A stretch of DNA of 14,596 nucleotides from NCBI RefSeq assembly GCF_052145335.1, contig NZ_JBKQOU010000367.1, forward strand, positions 1-14,596, in the 5' to 3' direction. The notes under the pieces are model-generated. The model saw only the letters and a program-made list of their open reading frames with translations, had not been told where the DNA came from and searched no databases. A program made the translations under genes and the position numbers. Shown here in pieces: positions 1 to 7,099 of the stretch. Each line of letters starts with the position of its first letter. The stretch's first letter is position 1. The stretch is from Rhodoblastus sp052145335 (GTDB lineage Bacteria; Pseudomonadota; Alphaproteobacteria; Rhizobiales; Beijerinckiaceae).

Positions 1-2
1 GG

Positions 3-86
3 ATCGAAGAGCCGGCGCCCGGCAGCTCGCTCTACCATATCACCTGCGCGCTGGCTGAACTCTGCGACACCGCCGCGGCTGATTAG
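3..86 (+). CDS. C-terminal end of an AGE-family sugar epimerase/isomerase (partial)
   Basis: Only the last 27 codons lie in the window; the reading frame enters from the left edge and stops at TAG 84-86. The peptide contains EPAPGSSLYHITCALAEL. This resembles the conserved C-terminal helix of the N-acylglucosamine 2-epimerase / mannose-6-phosphate isomerase (AGE) family, where a 'DEPAPASSLYHI' type motif supplies sugar-binding residues. Such an enzyme would interconvert sugars or sugar phosphates in the cytoplasm and could feed nucleotide-sugar synthesis, which fits the two glycosyltransferase genes beside it. The assignment comes from a remembered motif on a very short fragment. The other two plus frames do not give a recognisable peptide here. 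Confidence 0.5.
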   Translation: MEEPAPGSSLYHITCALAELCDTAAAD

Positions 87-133
87 AGCGTTTTCAAGCG
101 AAGTGGATACCGGTTCGCATGAAGAAAACGCGT
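86..133. repeat. Dispersed intergenic palindromic repeat of the Hyphomicrobiales type
   Basis: The sequence has outer arms gcgttttc (88-95) and gaaaacgc (124-131), and inner arms gcgaa (98-102) and ttcgc (114-118), around a GTGGATACCGG core. Near-identical blocks built on 'GCGAAGTGGATACCGGTTCGC' occur between genes in many Rhizobiales genomes, as far as I recall. It lies directly after the epimerase stop codon and before the terminator at 146-184. It could form a hairpin in the epimerase transcript. No second copy is present in this window. Confidence 0.6.
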
Positions 134-145
134 AAAAACAAAAAA

Positions 146-184
146 CTAGAGCCCCGATCCGATTCAATCGGATCGGGGCTCTAG
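146..184 (-). terminator. Strong intrinsic terminator of the minus-strand glycosyltransferase
   Basis: A perfect 18-bp inverted repeat (146-163 and 167-184) is separated by the three bases tca. On the minus strand it is followed by a T-rich run (the A-rich tract at 134-145 on the plus strand). It begins 11 bases after the TGA stop of the 195-2453 gene. The stem is symmetric, so it may also slow transcription coming from the epimerase gene, but no T tract follows it on the plus strand. Confidence 0.85.
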
Positions 185-194
185 AACGCCGGCG

Positions 195-2453
195 TCAACG
201 GCGGCCCAACCGACCGATCAGCGCCTGTTTCAATCGCAGTTTCCAGCGCGCCCGCTGGGTCAGAACAATCGAGAAACTTCGCAGGCCCATGCCCAATACG
301 CGGTCGTCGGGGCTGAAGCCGCAATCTTTCGGGCAATGCTCCGAAGCGACGCGGAATTCGAAGTTTGCGTCTTCGCTTCCCTGTTTCATCGCCTCGTCGA
401 CCCGGACGTAGGCGGCGCGGTCGCGGGTGGACAGATTTTCGCGCGTCAGCCTGCGGCCATCGCAAAAGAGCGCGACATTGGTCGCATATTTCGCGTCGAT
501 GAAACGAATTTCGATTTCGATCGCATCGCGCAGCCAGGAGCGGGGAAAACTGAGCGAAGCTGTCTCGCCGTCGGTCCAGCGCCCCCAGCGTTCGCCGTTG
601 TGCCAAAAGGGGCGCAGGAAAGGCGCCGCCGCGGCGCCTTTCTCGAAACCAAGACGCATCACACCCTTGCGAACCTCGGCAGGCTTCGATGCAACGGATT
701 CAGGCTTCGAAAACTCCTCGACCAGATTTTTGCGCGCGACTGAGTTTTCGCGCCGGGCTATTTCCATCGCCGCAGCGTAGCTTCCGGCATATTGCAGAAT
801 TTTTAGCGCCCGCAGCGCGTTTTCGCCGCGCTCATGCAACTTGTCCGGATCGTCGAGCAAGGCAATCAAATCCTGCGCCATCGCCTTGGCGTCGTCACAG
901 ACGGACACCGTAGCGGCGACGCTGGCGGGCAGGCCTCGAAACGCCTGCGAGGTCGCCACCAGAGCCTGGCCAGCGGCAAGGGCGGAAAGGGTCTTCACCG
1001 ATATTCCGGTGCCGCCGCGGTCGGGACAGACCGCCACGCGCGACATGGCCCGTGTTTCATCGAGGTCCTGGACGAATCCCAGCCACTTCACGTTCGGCAA
1101 TTTCTTCGCCCACAAGGGTTCGAGCGCCCGCCGGACCTGGCCGACCACGCAGATTCGCGAGGTCTTGAGCCTCTCGCTCTTGCTCACCACTTCTTCGAGA
1201 AACCACGCCACGGAGTTGACGTTGAAATAATGCTGGTCGGCGACCAGCATGATGTCCCATTGCGCGGCCCGGCCCGGATCGCTCCAGGGTCGGACGTAAG
1301 GTTGGGGGAAAACCATCAGACAATGGGCGTTGTGCCGGCGGACCCGCTTTTCCTCGTCATGAGACACCGTCGTGCAAACGTCGGCGGCCTGCCAAAGCCG
1401 GGTTTCAAGCGCTGCATGCCGGCGCAGGGCGCCGCAATCGGGGAAGGCTTTTTTATTGCCGGCGCCTCGGGCGCGCTCGACGGCGTTGCGCGTCAGATAA
1501 TCGTGGGTGTCCAGAACGAGACGGGCCTGCGGACAGACTCTCGCGGCGAACCCGACATTGACCGCGTGATTGACGATCGCCGCTTCGGCGCGCTGGGCGA
1601 GTTGCGCGGCGACCGGATCGACGATATCCGAGCGGGTTCGGGTCGCAACTGAATGGTGAAATCCTGCGAATTCGTCGCCAACGGCTTGGCCGCCGGCGTC
1701 GCTCGCGCTGGCCAGGCTTTCGAGATGCGGCGCGGAATCGATCGAGTTTTCCGGAACGAGCTGCGAGAAAAGCCGCCGCGCCGTGGGACCGAAACGCCGT
1801 TCGTGATCGATATAGACGCGCAGCACGAACAGGCCAGCGTCGATCAAAGTGTCGAGTTCGTTGGCGAAGGCCGTCGAACTTCCGCATCGCCCCCACATTG
1901 GCTGGATATGCACGCCGACGCCCTGCTCCGCCGAGGCTGTGGAGACGGCGCCGGGCAAGGCGAGCAATTTATCATAACCGAGTCGTTCGGCCTCGGCCGG
2001 CGCGACGACCGTCAAACGCTCGGCGGTTAGCGCGGTGGCGGCATCGCCATCGGCGACAAAAACCACCGAAGCTAAGGGCCAAGAAGTGGCGATGCGCCGC
2101 CCCAGCCCGGGAACCAGCGCCGCGCCTCGCTCGCCGGAAGCTATGAACACCACCGAGGGAAGGTCCAGGCGCGGCTCGCGCGCCAGCAATTGCAAGGCTC
2201 GGAGCCGGAACAGGGTTTCGACCCCGGCAAGCGTGAAATCGCGTGAAACGACGCCTTCGCGATTTTTCAGGGCTTGCAGAACCGCGCGGTCGGTCTCCCA
2301 TCCGGCTGTAGATGCGCGGTCTTGCGGCCAGACAAAACGTCGCCGCGAAAGCTTTTGTTCGGATAATGGCGGGATAGCCGCTTCATTCCCGTCCAATATG
2401 ACGATGTTTGTTTGGGACGCGCCGTGTTGCGTGACATCGTGCATCTGGATCAC
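195..2453 (-). CDS. GT-B (GT4-like) glycosyltransferase with a C-terminal beta-rich accessory domain
   Basis: The 752-residue protein probably transfers a sugar during surface polysaccharide synthesis in the cytoplasm. Residues 1-180 are unassigned. The GT-B core spans about 180-570: an N-terminal Rossmann half with LDTHDYLTRN (314-323), then a donor half with VADQHYFNVNSVAWFLEEV (404-422), VGQV (437-440), VKWLGFVQDL (455-464) and GTGISVKTLSALAAG (481-495). In GT4 enzymes the last motif normally carries a donor-binding Glu (K..EALA); here it is Ser490. A C-terminal domain (about 610-735) has WGRWTDG (623-629) and RVLGMGLRSFSI (718-729). It resembles beta-sandwich tails of other polysaccharide glycosyltransferases (DUF7024-like, from memory). 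The start is GTG at 2453, chosen because ggaaga sits 7 bases upstream; the ATG at 2444 is too far from it. The gene is divergent from the GT2-GT4 gene and has a strong terminator. The exact acceptor and sugar cannot be told. Confidence 0.8.
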   Translation of the reverse strand: MIQMHDVTQHGASQTNIVILDGNEAAIPPLSEQKLSRRRFVWPQDRASTAGWETDRAVLQALKNREGVVSRDFTLAGVETLFRLRALQLLAREPRLDLPSVVFIASGERGAALVPGLGRRIATSWPLASVVFVADGDAATALTAERLTVVAPAEAERLGYDKLLALPGAVSTASAEQGVGVHIQPMWGRCGSSTAFANELDTLIDAGLFVLRVYIDHERRFGPTARRLFSQLVPENSIDSAPHLESLASASDAGGQAVGDEFAGFHHSVATRTRSDIVDPVAAQLAQRAEAAIVNHAVNVGFAARVCPQARLVLDTHDYLTRNAVERARGAGNKKAFPDCGALRRHAALETRLWQAADVCTTVSHDEEKRVRRHNAHCLMVFPQPYVRPWSDPGRAAQWDIMLVADQHYFNVNSVAWFLEEVVSKSERLKTSRICVVGQVRRALEPLWAKKLPNVKWLGFVQDLDETRAMSRVAVCPDRGGTGISVKTLSALAAGQALVATSQAFRGLPASVAATVSVCDDAKAMAQDLIALLDDPDKLHERGENALRALKILQYAGSYAAAMEIARRENSVARKNLVEEFSKPESVASKPAEVRKGVMRLGFEKGAAAAPFLRPFWHNGERWGRWTDGETASLSFPRSWLRDAIEIEIRFIDAKYATNVALFCDGRRLTRENLSTRDRAAYVRVDEAMKQGSEDANFEFRVASEHCPKDCGFSPDDRVLGMGLRSFSIVLTQRARWKLRLKQALIGRLGRR

Positions 2454-2619
2454 CGCGAAATCTTCCGCCGAACAAGCAGAATAGTTGGGCCCGACGGCAA
2501 GAGCAGCTTTGGGCGCCCTGGACCATCATTGAATCGCAAACGCAAGTTTTTAGACCGGCCGCCTTCGGCCCGTCAAAACGCCTGCAACCCGCTTTTTTTC
2601 GTGCATCTTTCCGCCCGAA
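2454..2619. promoter_or_regulatory. Divergent intergenic region between the two glycosyltransferase genes
   Basis: These 166 bases separate the two start codons and must hold promoters in both directions unless transcription enters from farther away. A small hairpin, ggccg-cctt-cggcc (2557-2570), lies in the middle. I see no clear -35/-10 pair on either strand. The shared region suggests the two genes could be regulated together, but that is inference from the layout. Confidence 0.4.
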
Positions 2620-4779
2620 ATGGCAAGGAGCGAGCACGGCGACGTTGGATCGCTCGGCACAGGGACGGGTCAGTTGCGAGTCCAGATACCCTTTTTCAAA
2701 CGGCTCAAGCGCGAAATTCGCGCCGCTTTAGGGATCAAGAAAAAACGCAAATATCCTGCTCTGCCTGCGATCCAGCCTTTTTCACTCAAGAGGCTGGCGC
2801 CCGAGGATATTTTCATCGAGACGCAGACGGAGCGCCCGAAGATCAGCGTGCTGATGGCCGATGATGGCGAAATACTGCCGACCCTCAATGCTCTGGCTTC
2901 GATAGCCGAACATCCGCCGCGAGGCTCCATCGAAATCCTGATCGCGACGGGGGATTCCAGCGGGCCACGCTTTGCAACCCTTGGCCGGGTCAAGGGCGTC
3001 AAATTGATCGAGACCGCCGGCGATCCGGGGATGGCCGCCCAGCTGAACGCCCTAGCCGGAGGCGCCGCCGGCGACATGCTTTGCATCCTGCGCAATGGCG
3101 CGGCGCCATTAAGTGGCGCCATCGACGCCATGGTCGATCTCGCGGAAAAAACGCCGGAGGCCGGCCTGATCGGCGCGCATCCCCTCAACCCCGAGGCCAC
3201 TCAGCAGAACGCCGGCGCGATCCTGTGGAGCGACGCCTCGTTCTCGCCGCTCGGACCGAACGACGACCCGATGAAGCCGGAATATCAATATGTCCGCGAC
3301 GCCGACATTTTTCCTGGCGCCTGTCTCCTCGTTCCGCGCTCCTTGTGGCGGGAATTCGCCGGTTTCGACGAAAATTTCGCCCACGCCCCTTATGCCGAAC
3401 TCGATTTCGCCTTGCGCCTGCGCGCCGTCGGCAAAAGGAACCTGTTCCAGCCAGACGCCTGTTTTTTCCATTTCGCGAAGACGGGTGACGAAAGCGCCAC
3501 CGGCCAAAGCGACAGCGTGGCGATTTTCGCTTCCCGCTGGGGCGAATTTCTGAGGAAAGATGGCTTGCCGCGACAGGCAGACGTCGCGCGCGTCCGAGAT
3601 GGGGCTCGCGAGCGCAAGGTGCTCCTCGTCATCGACCAGACCCCGCCCGAGCCGGACAAAGATGCTGGCTCGCGAACGATGATCGAGTTCATCCGCAGTT
3701 TCCAGTCATTGGGCTGGATCGTGAAATTCTGGCCGCAGAACCTCAACTATAGTGCGAATTACATGAAGCCTCTGCAGCAGATGGGCGTCGAAATCGTCTA
3801 CGGTCCCTATGAAACCGAACTGGCGGAATGGCTGGACAGCAACGGCGGTGAAATCGACGCGGCCTTGCTCTGTCGCCCGACGGTCACGCCGGCTTTTCTC
3901 GGCGATATCCGCAGCAAAACCAGCGCGCCGGCGCTCTATTACGGCCATGATCTGCATTTCGCGCGCTATCGGCTCGAAGCGGAAGTGACGGGCAAGGCTT
4001 CTTCGCTCGCCATGGCGGAAGCTTTGGAGAAAAACGAAGCTGAAATCTGGCGCAACGTCGATTTCGTGCTCTATCCGACCCAGGACGAAGTGGATGCCGT
4101 CCTTGAGCGCGAACCAGGCGTCGCTGCCGGGGCCGTACCCGCTTATTGTTTCGAAGATCTGGAGCAACGCCAGGCCGCGCCGCCTGGAAAATCGATCCTG
4201 TTCGTCGGGGGGTTTGGCCATTCGCCCAATATCGACGCGGCGGTCTGGTTCGTGAAGAAAATTTTCCCCCTCATCCGTCGCGCCCATCCGGACTCGCGCT
4301 TGTCGCTGGTGGGTTCGCAGCCCAAGCCAGAGGTTTTGCAACTCGCCGGCGACGGCGTGAAAGTCGTTGGATGGGTTTCGGAGGAGGAACTGAAGGCATG
4401 CTATGCGGCCGCCCGCGTGGCGGTCGTGCCCTTGCGCTTCGGCGCCGGAATCAAACTGAAGACCGTTGAGGCTCTCGCCGCTGGCGCGCCCTTGGCCACG
4501 ACCGCGGTCGGCGCACAGGGATTGCAGGGACTGGCGGGAATCTGCTCCGTTGAGGACGATCCCGAGAAATTCGCCGCCGCCGTCATCCGCCTGCTGGCGG
4601 CAAGCGACAGCGAATGGCTCGCGGCGTCGCGGCGCCAAATCGATTATCTCGGCGCGCGTTTCCATCGCCGACGCCAGATCGAAGCCTTGCGGGCGGCGCT
4701 GGAGACCGCCGAAAAGGTTTACCGGTCGCGGCCGGTCCGCGCCTTCAACGGAAAATTCGTGGAACTGCCCGGGATTTGA
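2620..4779 (+). CDS. Two-domain glycosyltransferase: N-terminal GT2 (GT-A) fused to C-terminal GT4 (GT-B)
   Basis: The 719-residue protein joins two transferase folds, an arrangement common in O-antigen and capsule loci, where one polypeptide can add successive sugars. The GT-A half (about 72-310) starts at PKISVLMADDG and has GACLLVPRSLWREFAGFDENF (233-253) and YAELDFALRLRAVG (258-271), typical of GT2 acceptor and base motifs. Its two nucleotide-sugar motifs are degenerate: ILIATGDSSG (106-115) and ILRNGAAP (156-163) lack the usual Asp residues. The GT-B half (about 333-700) has SILFVGGFGHSPNIDAAVWF (525-544), VVGWVSEEEL (582-591) and FGAGIKLKTVEALAAGAP (607-624) with an intact Glu. The start is uncertain: ATG 2620 has no visible ribosome site, and residues 1-18 look unstructured. 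TTG 2674 is an alternative. No strong terminator follows. It is divergent from the other glycosyltransferase. Confidence 0.82.
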   Translation: MARSEHGDVGSLGTGTGQLRVQIPFFKRLKREIRAALGIKKKRKYPALPAIQPFSLKRLAPEDIFIETQTERPKISVLMADDGEILPTLNALASIAEHPPRGSIEILIATGDSSGPRFATLGRVKGVKLIETAGDPGMAAQLNALAGGAAGDMLCILRNGAAPLSGAIDAMVDLAEKTPEAGLIGAHPLNPEATQQNAGAILWSDASFSPLGPNDDPMKPEYQYVRDADIFPGACLLVPRSLWREFAGFDENFAHAPYAELDFALRLRAVGKRNLFQPDACFFHFAKTGDESATGQSDSVAIFASRWGEFLRKDGLPRQADVARVRDGARERKVLLVIDQTPPEPDKDAGSRTMIEFIRSFQSLGWIVKFWPQNLNYSANYMKPLQQMGVEIVYGPYETELAEWLDSNGGEIDAALLCRPTVTPAFLGDIRSKTSAPALYYGHDLHFARYRLEAEVTGKASSLAMAEALEKNEAEIWRNVDFVLYPTQDEVDAVLEREPGVAAGAVPAYCFEDLEQRQAAPPGKSILFVGGFGHSPNIDAAVWFVKKIFPLIRRAHPDSRLSLVGSQPKPEVLQLAGDGVKVVGWVSEEELKACYAAARVAVVPLRFGAGIKLKTVEALAAGAPLATTAVGAQGLQGLAGICSVEDDPEKFAAAVIRLLAASDSEWLAASRRQIDYLGARFHRRRQIEALRAALETAEKVYRSRPVRAFNGKFVELPGI

Positions 4780-4848
4780 AGCCAAAAAGCGACAGTCCGA
4801 GCATCACGCGCCACGGCTCGCTGTTAACAAGATTTAAGATAAGTTTTC

Positions 4849-4877
4849 TTGCGGGAAATGGGTCTTGGACTTAACAT
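4849..4877 (+). promoter_or_regulatory. Candidate promoter of the GNAT gene (possibly leaderless)
   Basis: TTGCGG (4849-4854) and TAACAT (4872-4877) are 17 bases apart. Each is only a partial match to the sigma-70 consensus. A transcription start about 7 bases after the -10 would fall on or next to the ATG at 4884. No Shine-Dalgarno sequence precedes that ATG, which fits a leaderless message. This is a weak prediction. Confidence 0.3.
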
Positions 4878-4883
4878 CCTTCC

Positions 4884-5399
4884 ATGACCCAGGCGCTGAT
4901 CACCATAAGACGCGCATTGCCGGGGGATGCGGAGCAAATCGCCGCTGTCCATGACAGCGCTTGGCGCGAAGCCTATCGCGGTCTCATTCCGGGTCGGGAG
5001 CTGGAGCGGCTGATCGCGCGGCGCGGGCCCGACTGGTGGCGGCGCGCTGTCGCTCAAGGCAGTCGCCTGCTGGTTTTCTCCCTGCACGGGACGATTGGCG
5101 GCTACGTCACCTATGGCCGCAACCGTGCGCCATCCATGCATTTCGACGGGGAAATCTTCGAACTTTATCTCTCCCCTGAATATCAGGGCATGGGTTTCGG
5201 GGCGCGGCTGTTCAAGGCCGCCCGTCATGATCTCGCCGCCAACGGCCTGGATTCCATGCTGGTCTGGACGCTCAGCGACAATGACCGAGCCCTGGCCTTT
5301 TACCGCCGCATGGGCGGCGAGCAGGTCCGGCGCGCCAGCGAGCATTTCGGCGCCGAGAAACTCGGACGCCTCGCCTTTGGTTTCCCGGCCGCCGAATAG
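4884..5399 (+). CDS. GNAT-family N-acetyltransferase
   Basis: The 171-residue protein has the length and order of a single-domain GNAT enzyme, which moves an acetyl group from acetyl-CoA to an amine. ITIRRALPGDAEQIAAVHDSAW (6-27) is the usual first strand and helix. ELYLSPEYQGMGFGARLF (93-110) holds the acetyl-CoA pyrophosphate loop QGMGFG (101-106). LVWTLSDNDRALAFYRRMGGE (126-146) holds the last motif, with Tyr140 in the position of the usual general acid. The substrate cannot be predicted; it could be a small molecule, a peptide or a protein N-terminus. The ATG at 4884 begins directly at the domain and lacks a ribosome-binding site. The ppa gene follows 99 bases later on the same strand, so co-transcription is possible. 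Confidence 0.85.
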   Translation: MTQALITIRRALPGDAEQIAAVHDSAWREAYRGLIPGRELERLIARRGPDWWRRAVAQGSRLLVFSLHGTIGGYVTYGRNRAPSMHFDGEIFELYLSPEYQGMGFGARLFKAARHDLAANGLDSMLVWTLSDNDRALAFYRRMGGEQVRRASEHFGAEKLGRLAFGFPAAE

Positions 5400-5488
5400 T
5401 TTTCCCGAAATTAAATCAAATATGGTCGGAAAGTTCGGGTTGCGTTTTGCCGTGGGCGCTGACAAATGGGCGCGGAACGTCAACCATC

Positions 5489-5494
5489 GGAGAG
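5489..5494 (+). promoter_or_regulatory. Ribosome-binding site that sets the ppa start
   Basis: GGAGAG lies 4 bases before ATG 5499 (6 bases counting from GGAG). The upstream in-frame ATG at 5466 has no such site, and it would add 11 residues not expected in this family. Confidence 0.7.
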
Positions 5495-5498
5495 CGCA

Positions 5499-6035
5499 AT
5501 GCGTCTTGACGCCATTCAAATCGGTAGAAATCCCCCGGAAGATGTGAACGTCGTCATCGAGGTTCCAATTGGCGGCGAGCCGATCAAATACGAGATGGAC
5601 AAAGCGGCGGGAACGCTGTTCGTCGATCGCTTCCTCTATACGCCGATGCGCTATCCGGGCAATTACGGCTTCATTCCGCACACGCTGTCGGAAGACGGCG
5701 ATCCCTGCGACGTGCTGGTCTGCAATACGCGCCCGCTGGTCGCCGGCTCCTACATCAACGCGCGCCCGATCGGCGTGCTGAAAATGACCGACGAGGGCGG
5801 CGGCGACGAAAAGATCATCGCCGTTCCGAGCTCCAAGCTCACCAAGCGTTACGATAACGTGAAATGCTACACCGACCTGCCGGAGATCACCTGGAAGCAG
5901 ATCGAGCATTTCTTCTGCCACTACAAGGATCTCGAACCCGGCAAATGGGTCAAGTTCGCCGGCTGGGGCGACGCCTCCGAAGCCCAGCGCCTGATCCTGG
6001 AGTCGATCGAGCGCGCCAAGATCGAGAAGAAGTAA
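5499..6035 (+). CDS. ppa: Inorganic pyrophosphatase, family I
   Basis: The 178-residue cytoplasmic enzyme hydrolyses pyrophosphate to two phosphates and so pulls biosynthetic reactions (nucleic acids, nucleotide sugars, aminoacyl-tRNA) forward. Its length matches the bacterial hexameric type (E. coli 176 residues). All the active-site residues known from the E. coli enzyme are present one position later: E21, K30, E32, R44, Y52, Y56, D66, D68, D71, D98, D103, K105, Y142 and K143. The signature reads DGDPCD, with Cys70 where Val is common. The start at 5499 is chosen from the GGAGAG site and from family length; a longer in-frame version from 5466 is unlikely. It follows the GNAT gene and ends in a strong terminator. 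Confidence 0.96.
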   Translation: MRLDAIQIGRNPPEDVNVVIEVPIGGEPIKYEMDKAAGTLFVDRFLYTPMRYPGNYGFIPHTLSEDGDPCDVLVCNTRPLVAGSYINARPIGVLKMTDEGGGDEKIIAVPSSKLTKRYDNVKCYTDLPEITWKQIEHFFCHYKDLEPGKWVKFAGWGDASEAQRLILESIERAKIEKK

Positions 6036-6057
6036 ATCTTCCCGAATGTTTTGATGG

Positions 6058-6087
6058 AAAAGCGCGGTCGAAAGCCGCGCTTTTTTT
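6058..6087 (+). terminator. Intrinsic terminator of ppa, overlapping the glk stop codon
   Basis: A 10-bp perfect stem, aaaagcgcgg (6058-6067) with ccgcgctttt (6075-6084), has a 7-base loop and ends in a run of seven T (6081-6087). The glucokinase gene on the other strand has its stop codon at 6086-6088, inside the T run. The hairpin may therefore also serve glk, although only four T follow the stem in that direction. Confidence 0.9.
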
Positions 6088-7099
6088 ATGTTTTTCGCGC
6101 GGCAAAGGCGGCGGCGGCGCCGAAGAGGCCCGGCTGCTCATGGGCGATCAGCCAGACCGGCAGATCCGCCATCATTTCCGCGTAGCGACCTTTGGCGGTC
6201 AGCCTTTGCGCAAAGCCGGGCGCCCTTAGGAAAGAAGTTATGCGCGGCGACAGGCCGCCGGCCAGCACGATCGCGCTGGCGCCATGGATCAGCGCCACAT
6301 CGCCGGCGACGGCGCCGAGCAAAAGGCAGAACCGCTCCAGCGCGGCGCGCGCCAGCGGATCGGCACCGGAAATAGCTGCCTCCCATAGCTCGGGATCGCC
6401 GGCGTAACCGGGCGTTTTTTTCACGCCGGGCAGGGCGGCGTGGATTTGCGCCAGCCCCGGTCCCGAAATCACCCGCTCGATCGACACCCGCACATATTTT
6501 TGGCGCAGCCTGTGCAACAGCTGGTCCTCGAACCCGTCATGCGGGGCGAAATCGATATGTCCTCCCTCGGTTTCGACGACGAGATGGCCGTCGCGGTCGA
6601 GCAGCAACAGAGCAATTCCAAGTCCGGTGCCGGGTCCGACGATCGAGACCGCTCCCGGCCGTGGCAGCGGGCGGCGCGGCCCGGCGATATGGATCAGATC
6701 CTCCTGCCGAGCCTGCGCGACGGTATGGGCGACGGCGCCGAAATCATTGATCAGAACCAGTTCTTCGACGCCGATCTCGACGGGTAGCGCGGCGGGACGA
6801 AAAACCCAGGGGTTATTGGTGAATTTCAGCACTTCGCCCCGCACCGGGCAGGCGACGGCGAAGGAGGCGCGAGGCGGCGGCTCACGTCCAAGCCTGGCGG
6901 CGAAGGCCCGCCAGGCCGCGGCCAGGCTGGGATATTCCGCGACATGCAAGGTCACCGCCTCGCCGACCGCCGTAACGCGGCCGCCCGCGACTGTCGCCAA
7001 AGCGAAACGCGCATGGGTGCCGCCAATATCGGCCACGATGATTTCCTGCCCGATCTCTTGGCCGACCCCTTGACCGATGGTCTCGCGTGCTTCGGTCAC
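6086..7099 (-). CDS. glk: Glucokinase (ATP:glucose 6-phosphotransferase)
   Basis: The 337-residue cytoplasmic enzyme phosphorylates glucose with ATP and belongs to the Glk group of the ASKHA/ROK-like fold. Visible motifs are the phosphate loop ADIGGTHARF (23-32), LINDFGAVAH (116-125) with catalytic Asp119, GPGTGLGIA (155-163), EGGHIDF (178-184) with a glucose-contacting Glu, SGPGL (212-216) and LAGGLSPRI (279-287). The start is taken as GTG 7099 rather than the longer TTG at 7114. The GTG overlaps the stop of the upstream MBL gene as GTGA, and GGGAGG lies 7 bases before it. The N-terminus carries a short GQGVGQEIGQEI repeat. The overlap implies translational coupling to the broken MBL gene, so the amber codon there might lower glk expression. 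Confidence 0.94.
   Translation of the reverse strand: MTEARETIGQGVGQEIGQEIIVADIGGTHARFALATVAGGRVTAVGEAVTLHVAEYPSLAAAWRAFAARLGREPPPRASFAVACPVRGEVLKFTNNPWVFRPAALPVEIGVEELVLINDFGAVAHTVAQARQEDLIHIAGPRRPLPRPGAVSIVGPGTGLGIALLLLDRDGHLVVETEGGHIDFAPHDGFEDQLLHRLRQKYVRVSIERVISGPGLAQIHAALPGVKKTPGYAGDPELWEAAISGADPLARAALERFCLLLGAVAGDVALIHGASAIVLAGGLSPRITSFLRAPGFAQRLTAKGRYAEMMADLPVWLIAHEQPGLFGAAAAFAARKT

Noticed and set aside
834..1652. 272-codon open frame on the plus strand inside the minus-strand glycosyltransferase
   Set aside because: It has no recognisable motif and is a by-product of high GC opposite a clear gene.
2554..2573. Hairpin ggccg-cctt-cggcc in the divergent region as a terminator
   Set aside because: The stem is short and there is no T tract on either strand; it lies between divergent starts, where no terminator is expected.
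3706..4785. 359-codon minus-strand open frame opposite the GT2-GT4 gene
   Set aside because: The plus frame has strong GT4 motifs throughout; the antisense peptide resembles nothing known.
4793..4826. Imperfect inverted repeat after the GT2-GT4 gene as its terminator
   Set aside because: The stem is interrupted, the loop is long, and no T run follows.
5466..5498. Longer start for ppa
   Set aside because: It has no ribosome site, and the added 11 residues go beyond the usual family length; GGAGAG supports ATG 5499.
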